From NCBI GenBank assembly GCA_041398905.1, contig JAWKTV010000012.1, positions 143,128 through 207,127 of the forward strand: a stretch of 64,000 nt of DNA, given 5' to 3'. A program made the translations under genes and the position numbers. This stretch comes from JAWKTV01 sp041398905 (GTDB lineage Bacteria > Planctomycetota > Planctomycetia > Planctomycetales > Planctomycetaceae). How positions within the stretch are numbered: the stretch's first letter is position 1; each line of letters starts with the position of its first letter. Shown piece by piece: positions 55,866-64,000 of the stretch. Below the pieces are notes generated by a model. That model searched no databases. It had not been told where the DNA came from and was given only the letters and a program-made list of their open reading frames with translations.

Positions 55866-57778
55866 ATGGGCTACCGCAACCTTCGTGAATGTGTCGATGA
55901 TCTCGAGCGAAGCGGTCAGTTGGTGCGACTGCCCATCGAGGTCGACCCGTATCTCGAGGCGGCGGAGATTCAGCGGCGGGTGTACGCGGCGGGCGGGCCG
56001 GCGATCCTGTTCGAGCGAGTGCGGGGGACGCCGTTTCCGATGGTGTCGAACCTGTTCGGAACGCTGGAGCGTACTCGGTACATGTTCCGCGACACGCTCG
56101 ATCTGGTGCGGAGGCTGGTCGAGCTGAAGATTGATCCGATGGCGGCGGCACGCAGCCCGTTTCGCTACTTGCGCGCCTTTCCGGCGGCGTGGGCGATGCG
56201 GCCGAAGCTGGTGCGGAGCGGTCCGATCATGGAAGGCGAGACATCGCTCTCTCGGTTGCCGCAGCTCACGTCGTGGCCGCTGGATGGCGGTCCATTCATC
56301 ACCCTGCCTGCGGTGTACACGGAGCATCCCGATCACGCGGGCTGGTCGAAGTCGAACCTTGGGATGTACCGGGTGCAGTTGGCGGGGAACGACTACCTGC
56401 CCGATCGCGAGGTCGGTCTGCATTACCAGATTCACCGGGGGATCGGCGTACACCACTCGGCGGCGGTGCGGCGGGGAGAGCCGCTGAAGGTCAACATTCT
56501 GGTTGGCGGGCCCCCGGCTCTCCCGCTGTCGGCGGTGATGCCATTGCCAGAAGGGCTGCCAGAGCTGACGTTCGCGGGGGCTCTCGGAGGTCGGCGGGTG
56601 AGACTGGTGCGGCAGGTCAACGGGCCGGCGATCGTCGCGGAAGCGGACTTCTGCATCACCGGGACGATCGATCCATCACGCACCAAGCCGGAAGGTCCAT
56701 TCGGTGACCACCTGGGCTACTACAGTTTGCGACACAACTTTCCAGTGATGAACGTCGAGCGGGTCTACCATCGTCGTGACGCGATCTGGCCGTTCACCGT
56801 CGTTGGTCGTCCGCCGCAGGAGGACACTTCGTTTGGCGCGATCATCCACGAGATCACTGGCCCGGCGATCCCGTCGGTGCTACCGGGGATCAGGGAGGTG
56901 CATGCCGTGGATGCGGCGGGGGTGCATCCGCTGTTGCTGGCGATCGGCAGCGAGCGGTACGTGCCGTACTCCCAGCACCGTGTGCCGCAGGAGTTGTTGA
57001 CGCAGGCCAACGCGATTCTGGGACAGGGGCAACTGTCGCTCGCCAAGTATCTCCTGATTGTGGCGGGCGAGGACGCGCCCGACCTGACGCTGCACGACAT
57101 CGCACCTTTCTTCCAGCATCTGCTGGACGCGTCGACTGGGAGCGCGACCTGCACTTTCATACGCAAACGACGATCGACACGCTCGATTACAGCGGACACG
57201 GCCTGAATGCGGGATCGAAGCTGGTTATCGCGGCCGCGGGCCGACCGCGACGCCAGTTGCCGGACCGGCCGCCACAGCACCCCGACCTGCCCGATGGCTT
57301 CGGACCGATCGAGTTGGCGATGCCGGGCGTCCTGGTGGTGACTGCCCCCCCCTGCCCCGGCATGCAGCCGGCGGCGGAACGACTGGTGGCGGCGGTCCAG
57401 GATCCGCCCCGCGACGCCGGCTGGTCGCCGCGACAGTCGCGGCGGGTCGATGGAGTGCTCGAACAGTTCTGCCGCTGGCTCGATGCGACGCGCGGTCTGC
57501 ACGACTATCCGCTGGTCGTGCTGGTAGACGATGCCCGGTTCGCGGCTCGAAGTCTCGACAACTTCCTGTGGGTCACGTTCACCCGCTCGAACCCGGCGAG
57601 CGACATCGCGGGCGGGAGAAGTTTCGAGGTCGACAAACATTGGGGAGCGGCTGGCCCGCTTGTCATCGATGCTCGGATCAAGCCGCACCACGCGCCACCA
57701 CTTGCGATTGACGCGGCAGTGTCGCGGAAGATCGACCAGCTCGCCGCCAGCGGGGGGCCGCTGGCGGGGTTGTGGTGA
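55866..57778 (+). CDS. UbiD-family decarboxylase (one indel)
   Basis: Prenylated-FMN-dependent decarboxylase of the UbiD group, about 637 aa. NLRECVDDLERSGQLVRLPI opens the protein. ILFERVRGTPFPMVSNLFGT, IHRGIGVHHSAAVRRGEPLK, the signature KPEGPFGDHLGYYSL (acid residue at the prFMN site) and HEITGPAIPSVLPGIREVHA follow. The frame shifts near 57128 (GACCGCGTC reads GACGCGTC) and continues DWERDLHFHTQTTIDTLDYS to NPASDIAGGRSFEVDKHWGA. Whether it acts in ubiquinone/menaquinone or another aryl-acid pathway is not determined. No UbiX is adjacent. It ends 39 bases before the convergent acyltransferase gene. Confidence 0.87.
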
Positions 57779-57817
57779 AACAGGCATGCTTCGTCGCGAA
57801 TGGACGGGCGCGGGGCG

Positions 57818-58777
57818 CTAAGCGGCCCTGCGTTCGGCAGCGCGGACCTTGCGGCGCGGTTCCGACTTCCAGCGGCGGTGAACCCAGAAGTACTGCTCGG
57901 GGGCACGGCGGATGGCGCGCTCCAGCGCCTGCGTGTAACGTTCGGTGATCTCGCGAATCGGATCCTCGTAGTCGGCGCACGGGTCAATCACTTCCTCGCA
58001 GCCAACCTCGTACCTCACCCAGCGGCCCGCGATGTCGTCGTCCGGAAGTCTCCGACAGTAACCGACGACAATCAGCGCCTTGTACTCCATCGCCATCAAG
58101 GCGATCGACTTGTAGGTGGAGGCGGGGGTTCCAAAGAAGTCGACGAACACGCCGCGTCCGCCAGCGTCCTGGTCTCCCAGCAGGCCCAGGTTGCCGCCCG
58201 CTCCCATCAAGTCGGTGATGCCGTCGAAGTTCCCCTTTTTGAGGTAGAGGCGATGGCCATACTTCTCGCGGCCGCGCTGGAACCATTCGTGCAGCAGCGG
58301 ATTGTCCATCGCGCGGGCGATGAAGCCCATGGGAACGCCAAACATGCCGAACGTCGCCATGCTCATTTCCCAGTTGCCGAAATGCCCGCCGAGGATCATG
58401 ACGGGCCGGCCGGTCGTCATGGCCTCAAGCACCTTGGCGCGATCCCGGAAGACGACGCACTCGCGGCAGTTGGTCAAGCTGAGCTTGCGGGACGCCTGCA
58501 GCATCTCGGGGACCATCCGCAACAGATGCTCCCACATGTCGCGAACGATGGCATGGACGCCCGCCGCGTCGGCGTCCGGACCCAGCATTCGCCGAATGTT
58601 CTCGGCGGCGACGTTGTAGCGGGTCATGCGACGGGGGAGCAGATCGGTCAGCAGCCAAGCCCCAAATCGGGCCAGCTTGCGGTTCTGGCGGGGCGAGAGG
58701 ATTTGCAGCACACAGACGACCGACCGAAACAGCAGATACTCGGCCTGATGTCGAAATGTCGTCCAATGGTCACGCAT
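57818..58777 (-). CDS. Lipid A-type lauroyl/myristoyl acyltransferase (LpxL/HtrB family)
   Basis: A 319-aa membrane-associated acyltransferase. ATG 58777 leads to an N-terminal helix (FRSVVCVLQILSPRQNRKLA), the conserved VRDMWEHLLRMVPEML, the catalytic HxxxxE-type motif ILGGHFGNWEMSMATFG, GVPMGFIARAMDNPLLHEWF, KKGNFDGITDLMGAGGNLGL and LGDQDAGGRGVFVDFFGTPA, ending YFWVHRRWKSEP, all typical. It adds secondary acyl chains to lipid A, consistent with a Gram-negative-type planctomycete envelope. The frame is open far upstream, but family length supports this start. Confidence 0.9.
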   Translation of the reverse strand: MRDHWTTFRHQAEYLLFRSVVCVLQILSPRQNRKLARFGAWLLTDLLPRRMTRYNVAAENIRRMLGPDADAAGVHAIVRDMWEHLLRMVPEMLQASRKLSLTNCRECVVFRDRAKVLEAMTTGRPVMILGGHFGNWEMSMATFGMFGVPMGFIARAMDNPLLHEWFQRGREKYGHRLYLKKGNFDGITDLMGAGGNLGLLGDQDAGGRGVFVDFFGTPASTYKSIALMAMEYKALIVVGYCRRLPDDDIAGRWVRYEVGCEEVIDPCADYEDPIREITERYTQALERAIRRAPEQYFWVHRRWKSEPRRKVRAAERRAA

Positions 58778-59130
58778 CGATCCCCTTCCCTGGCTGGCAG
58801 CACTCCCTCCCAAGCGAGAAGCCGCAGCGGAAGTCTCGCGGTGGAGTCGGGATGGGTCAAGAGGAATGGGCACACCCGACCGCCGAACATCGCGCGGAGA
58901 GACTGCGATCAGATCGGCGATGCTGGAGCGGGGGCGGGTTCCTCGAAAGAACACGGTCCGGGAACCAGGCCGGATCACCTGCCGGAAGCCCGCTGGTGCC
59001 AACGATCAATCTCGCGGGTTCCCGGCAGACTGGGTCATTTGGTGGGCGACCTTTGCCGGCGGCCCGCGACTTCGTGATGTTCGGACAGACTGGCACGGTC
59101 AGCACCGGCACCATCTGCCCCTTCTGCCTC
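58778..59130. other. Divergent intergenic region, left part
   Basis: About 350 bases between the acyltransferase and the FHA promoter. No gene, RNA or repeat was recognised. Open frames are shadows of the upstream extension of the acyltransferase frame. Confidence 0.5.
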
Positions 59131-59175
59131 ACAACATGATGATGTTGTTGACAGCGGTGAACCACTGTGCAGAAT
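59131..59175 (+). promoter_or_regulatory. FHA gene promoter with abutting inverted repeat
   Basis: TTGACA (59148-59153), 16 bases, CAGAAT (59170-59175): a consensus -35 and a four-of-six -10. The inverted repeat ACAACAT-GATG-ATGTTGT (59131-59148) ends exactly on the -35, an arrangement typical of an operator. The ATG at 59224 lies 49 bases downstream. Confidence 0.55.
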
Positions 59176-59223
59176 GGAGCAGACTGCTCCTTTCACCGGC
59201 AAACGCACTCGCGACTCGCCCTT

Positions 59224-59709
59224 ATGATCGCAGAACTGATCCCCGTCGACGGTTCCCCCGCGGTCAGGATTCATCGCGACATCACGCTCGTCGGGCGCAA
59301 GCGGGGTCTGTGCGACGTGATCGTCGACGACTCCAGCGTCTCGAAGGTGCATTGCGCTCTCGCAAAAACGGATGGCCTGCTCTTTCTCCGCGACCTTGGC
59401 AGCACCAACGGAACCCGCGTCAACGGCCAGCGCGTCAGTCGGGGGGCATTGCTGCCCGGCGATGAACTGGCAATCGCCAACGTGAAGTTCAAGGTCCACC
59501 TGGGACCGGGCGAACCCGCCAGGGCCAGCAGCTATGAGGCCACCGAAGCGTTCCGAGTCGCCGCCATCGGCGACAGTCGCAACACACTGCCCGAGCACGG
59601 CAGCGTCGCCGAAGTCGATGAAGACTTCTCACCCCGCCCCGACTCGAAGACGATCGAAAGCGACAGCGACGTACGACTGCTGCCGATCGAATCGCACGAA
59701 GAGTTTTGA
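59224..59709 (+). CDS. FHA domain protein
   Basis: A 161-aa protein from ATG 59224. The forkhead-associated fold spans about residues 1-92: LVGRKRGLCDVIVDD, then SSVSKVHCAL with the phosphothreonine-binding Ser, and RDLGSTNGTRVNGQRV. The C-terminal 70 residues are acidic and Ser/Thr-rich (DEDFSPRPDSKTIESDSDVR), probably disordered and a possible kinase target. It presumably reads Ser/Thr phosphorylation, which is common in planctomycetes. The frame is clean. Confidence 0.88.
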   Translation: MIAELIPVDGSPAVRIHRDITLVGRKRGLCDVIVDDSSVSKVHCALAKTDGLLFLRDLGSTNGTRVNGQRVSRGALLPGDELAIANVKFKVHLGPGEPARASSYEATEAFRVAAIGDSRNTLPEHGSVAEVDEDFSPRPDSKTIESDSDVRLLPIESHEEF

Positions 59710-59925
59710 GGCGAACTGGCTGAGCAACTCCGGTCCCGCCGTCGAATGACGGTTCGGGACTTGGTTCCGCCTGAACGAATCATCCTGCGGACGCGGCTCG
59801 ACGCAGACTCCAATTGCTGACCAGACCCGATACACTGCGTCGATTCTGCGGCAGAGGCCATTTGGGGGCTGCTCGGTTCGTTCCGCATTCCACACCTCGC
59901 CCTCTCGTTCGATTCGATTCATTCC

Positions 59926-60459
59926 ATGCTTGTCACACTCATCGGCTATCGCGGTGTCGGCAAGAGTGCGGTCGGGCAGCAGTTGGCGGCTCGGCTGGGA
60001 ATCGACTTCGCGGACGCCGACGTTGAGATCGAGCACGAGGCGGGACTCAGCATCCCTGCCATCTTCGCCAGTGAAGGCGAGCCGGGCTTTCGACGCCGTG
60101 AAGCTGACGCGATCGCGCGCCTGCTCCAGCGAGACCGGCTGGTGCTCGCTTCGGGGGGCGGAGCGATCCTCGCGGACCGCACACGAGAACGGATGCAACA
60201 AGCCGGACCGGTTGTTTGGCTCAAAGCCTCGGTCGCAACGATCTGGGACCGCATCGGGCACGATCTCGAGACCGCCTCAACTCGGCCGGCCCTCACCAGT
60301 GCCCCCCCTCGCGAAGAAGTTGAACGGCTGTTGACCGAACGCACACCGCTCTATCGCGAAATCGCTTCGATCGCCATCGACACCGACGACCGCACCGTCA
60401 CCGCGATCGTCGACGAGATCCAGTCACGCTTGCCGCCCCAAGGGGATGACCACCCATGA
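59926..60459 (+). CDS. aroK: Shikimate kinase
   Basis: A 177-aa P-loop kinase of aromatic amino acid biosynthesis, phosphorylating shikimate at the 3-OH. The Walker A is LIGYRGVGKSAVGQQLA, then DADVEIEHEAGLSIPAIFAS, the shikimate-binding FRRREADAI and VLASGGGAIL, the lid TRPALTSAP, and RTPLYREIASIAIDTD. ATG 59926. It ends with an ATGA overlap with the prepilin peptidase gene, showing translational coupling. Confidence 0.92.
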   Translation: MLVTLIGYRGVGKSAVGQQLAARLGIDFADADVEIEHEAGLSIPAIFASEGEPGFRRREADAIARLLQRDRLVLASGGGAILADRTRERMQQAGPVVWLKASVATIWDRIGHDLETASTRPALTSAPPREEVERLLTERTPLYREIASIAIDTDDRTVTAIVDEIQSRLPPQGDDHP

Positions 60460-61861
60460 GCGCGGCCTGGCTGGCGGTGGCGGAAGCAGCGAATCTGCCC
60501 GTGCGGGTCGACTTGCCCGGCTGGTTCGTGTTGCTGTCGATGTTCGTCCTGGGCTCGGTGTGCGGCAGCTTCCTCAACGTTTGCGTCTACCGACTGCCAA
60601 AGTATCCGCACGGCCAGTTCTGGCCGGCCCTCAAGGGGTTGTCGTCACCACCCTCCGCCTGCCCGCGCTGCAAGACCGGAATCGCCTGGTACGACAATGT
60701 CCCGATCTTCGGCTGGATCTGGTTGCGCGGACGCTGCCGCACCTGCAAGATGTGGATTTCACCGCAGTATCCGCTCATTGAACTGTTGAACGGCGTGCTG
60801 TTCGCCTTCGCCTACTGGTGCGAGATCCCGCTCGACTGGGGAGCGACCGTCGCCGATACCTGGCAATACTCGGAGATCGGCCCGCAAGCTGCGCCCGGAC
60901 TGGGCTGGATGTCGCCAACGGTGTGGCTGCACTTGCGACTGTGCTATCACCTGCTGCTGCTCGAGGCGTTGCTGGCCGCCAGCCTGATCGACCTTCGACT
61001 GATGATCATCCCCGATACGGTCACGTTGCCCGCCATGGCCGTGGGAGTGCTGGGAGGTGGGCTGGTTGGTCGACTGAACCTGGTGCCGGTCTGGTTTCAG
61101 GAGCCATGGCTGGCCCGGGACTTCAAGCATATTGGACCAAGCTGGCTCCAGTGGATGGTCAGCGACGGTTCGGCCGTACCCGACTGGATCGCCACCCACC
61201 CCCATTTGCACGGGTTGGCCGTCTCGCTGGCCGGGCTGGCCGTGGGCGGAGGGCTGACGTGGCTCATCCGCGCGATCGGCTCGTGGGGGCTGGGTCGCGA
61301 AGCGATGGGCGACGGCGACGTGGTGCTGATGGCGATGGTCGGGAGCTTCATCGGCTGGCAGCCCGTCGTCATCGCGTTCTTCATCGCCCCGGCGTTCGTC
61401 TTCATGACCTTCCTGGCGCGACTGACGTTCCGCTTGTCGGAGGAGATCCCGTACGGGCCATTCCTCAGCCTGGGGACGCTATTCACTGTGCTGGGCTGGC
61501 GTTCCGTCTGGCCCACATTCGAGCGAATCTTCGCGCTCGGCCCTTGCTGCTGCTGCTGTTCTTCGTCGGACTGGCGACATTCGCGATCCTGCTGATGGGT
61601 ATCCAAGGCCTGAAGCGTCTGTTCGGGATACCGCTGGTGCCGCCGTTCCCGGCCAGCGACTGGACAGCCGCCGATCAATCGCTGTTCTTCTCGGGTGAAA
61701 AGGTCGATCCGGAGACCGGACTCTGGCGGTCCCGGCAAACGTGGCCCGGGCTATCCAGCGGCCGCGCAGCCTGCACGAAGCCCGCTGGCGTGGCCGCTGA
61801 AGCGGCTCGTCCACCTGCCCTGGTCAAGGTTGGTCGCAAGATCGACCGCCTCGCTGCCTGA
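60456..61861 (+). CDS. Prepilin peptidase (type 4, A24) with a C-terminal frame break
   Basis: Membrane aspartic protease and N-methyltransferase that processes type IV pilin-like signal peptides. The N-terminal domain has LGSVCGSFLNVCVYRLPKYP and the zinc-binding CPRCKTGIAWYDNVPIFGWI with RGRCRTCK. The protease half has SLIDLRLMIIPDTVTLP (first Asp) and REAMGDGDVVLMAMVGSF (second Asp). A roughly 90-residue insertion separates the catalytic halves. After FERIFALG the frame shifts near 61542 (one base missing before TTGCTGCTG) into LLLFFVGLATFAILLMGIQG and ends KVGRKIDRLAA. Length about 468 aa, longer than typical. It is coupled to aroK. Pilins are not in the window. Confidence 0.87.
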
Positions 61862-62062
61862 CCGCGCCGAACACGAGCTGCGTCGATCCGCTCAGGCCGC
61901 ATCGGCTCGCCACCCACGCGGAGTCCGACCGCAGACCGCGATCGCTCCGCCGCCTCGCACCCGAACCGCGACCAGATCGCGCCATCATATCGACTCTCCA
62001 CAACACCGCAGAAAATCGTCATTTTGACACACCACCTGCCACACTGGATAGAAATTTTGCAA

Positions 62063-62078
62063 TGTGAGCCAGATCACA
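62063..62078. promoter_or_regulatory. CRP/FNR-type binding site
   Basis: TGTGAGCCAGATCACA matches the CRP consensus TGTGA-N6-TCACA at all ten specified bases. It lies in the AT-rich segment about 310 bases upstream of the sigma factor start. The regulator itself is not in the window. Confidence 0.6.
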
Positions 62079-62134
62079 ATCTGTCGTAACAACATGATGA
62101 AACATCCTTTACAACCGATCCTGCAAAAGATTTG

Positions 62135-62158
62135 GGAATTGGCCCAATTCCTGCATTG
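62135..62158 (+). promoter_or_regulatory. Palindrome overlapping a sigma-54-like -24/-12 element
   Basis: GGAATTGG-C-CCAATTCC (62135-62151) is a 17-bp palindrome. Its right half overlaps TGGCCC-N5-CTGCA, in which GG (62141-62142) and GC (62153-62154) are separated by exactly ten bases, as in sigma-54 promoters (consensus TGGCAC-N5-TTGCA). Two consensus bases differ. The match is suggestive only. Confidence 0.35.
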
Positions 62159-62201
62159 ACTTCCTGTCGGCAGCCGGGATTGACCAAATCTTGAGAAAAA
62201 T

Positions 62202-62217
62202 AGTTCGCATGCGAACT
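62202..62217. promoter_or_regulatory. 16-bp perfect palindrome operator candidate
   Basis: AGTTCGCATGCGAACT, symmetric over all 16 bases, flanked by A/T-rich sequence (AAAAAT on the left, TTATT on the right). It lies between the CRP-like site and the sigma factor gene. It resembles a dimeric repressor operator; the half-site GTTCG is reminiscent of LexA-type half-sites but in the opposite orientation. Confidence 0.5.
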
Positions 62218-62386
62218 TTATTCTGAAATCCCGCGTCTGATTCAACGTATCACCATAGACAGCGGAACGGCATTCCGGAGCCAGCTCAGTGAACGTGAGC
62301 AACACCGGGACAGGACGTCGTTCCTTTGGTTCGCAGTCGCTCACGATGGGCTATGGCGGCGAACCCGAACCCAGGAGGGTTGTCTC

Positions 62387-64000
<1,614 letters not shown>

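Larger units (their letters stand above)
61862..62386. other. 525-bp regulatory region upstream of the sigma factor
   Basis: Left part (61862-62020) is GC-rich with nothing recognised. Right part (62021-62250) is noticeably AT-rich compared with the rest of the window and holds a CRP-like site, two palindromes and a candidate sigma-54-type promoter, listed separately. An AGGAGGG Shine-Dalgarno lies at 62373-62379, seven bases before the ATG at 62387. Confidence 0.7.

Noticed and set aside
57800..59077. 425-codon plus-strand frame
   Set aside because: Antisense to the LpxL-type acyltransferase, which carries the HFGNWE motif.

Overview
The window reads as chromosomal DNA of a high-GC Planctomycetota bacterium. 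Supporting evidence: a formylglycine-type sulfatase next to a sulfatase-fold membrane enzyme, a SASA-type sugar esterase, a TolC-like protein with a very long proline-rich N-terminus, a methanofuran-pathway enzyme (MfnB), a WXG100-like protein with no ESX locus, and a sigma-70 factor carrying several extra helix-turn-helix modules. The genus cannot be named from sequence alone. No rRNA, tRNA, CRISPR array, phage or intact insertion sequence was found. One ISAs1-like transposase remnant is present.

Layout. 1-6.8 kb: histone deacetylase family protein, DUF2784, a YeaQ/GlsB membrane protein, rimO, an XRE/S24 repressor, bcp and ahcY. 7.2-12.8 kb: two unrecognised proteins and the TolC-like protein. 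12.8-21 kb: serC, a PQQ-repeat protein, and a three-gene peptide/nickel-type ABC importer whose binding protein and second permease both carry large insertions. 21-28.3 kb: secreted esterase, TPR protein, FtsX-type permease overlapping tsaB, and an FAD oxidoreductase overlapping mfnB. 28.8-35.2 kb: a tightly packed cluster (45-aa peptide, NoeA-like methyltransferase, membrane alkaline-phosphatase-fold enzyme) facing a secreted sulfatase. 36-43.3 kb: phosphomannomutase, DUF167, DUF58, WXG100-like protein, transaldolase, metW and an ExbB/ExbD-like stator pair. 43.5-57.8 kb: SASA esterase, map, aldo/keto reductase, a HEAT-like membrane protein, PilZ, a 2-hydroxyacid dehydrogenase, a GldG-like protein, a DUF4303-WD40 fusion, a cysteine desulfurase and a UbiD-like decarboxylase. 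57.8-64 kb: a lipid A-type acyltransferase, FHA protein, aroK, prepilin peptidase and the multi-HTH sigma factor, which runs off the right end behind a long regulatory region full of palindromes.

A dominant technical feature is that about sixteen conserved genes (rimO, bcp, ahcY, serC, tsaB, phosphomannomutase, ubiD-like, prepilin peptidase and others) are broken by one-base indels, mostly deletions in short runs. Protein similarity continues unbroken in the next frame. The S24 repressor carries a compensating deletion/insertion pair. I read these as sequence errors rather than gene decay, so I annotate each as one gene across its frames. Genes such as the 2.5-kb binding-protein gene, the 2.3-kb phosphatase-fold gene and the sigma factor are uninterrupted.

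The genes are mostly housekeeping with scattered envelope functions. The least explained pieces are the 28.8-32.7 kb envelope cluster, the stator pair at 41.6-43.3 kb, the DUF4303-WD40 protein, the orphan minus-strand terminator near 8.1 kb, and the sigma factor with its upstream CRP-like site and palindromes.
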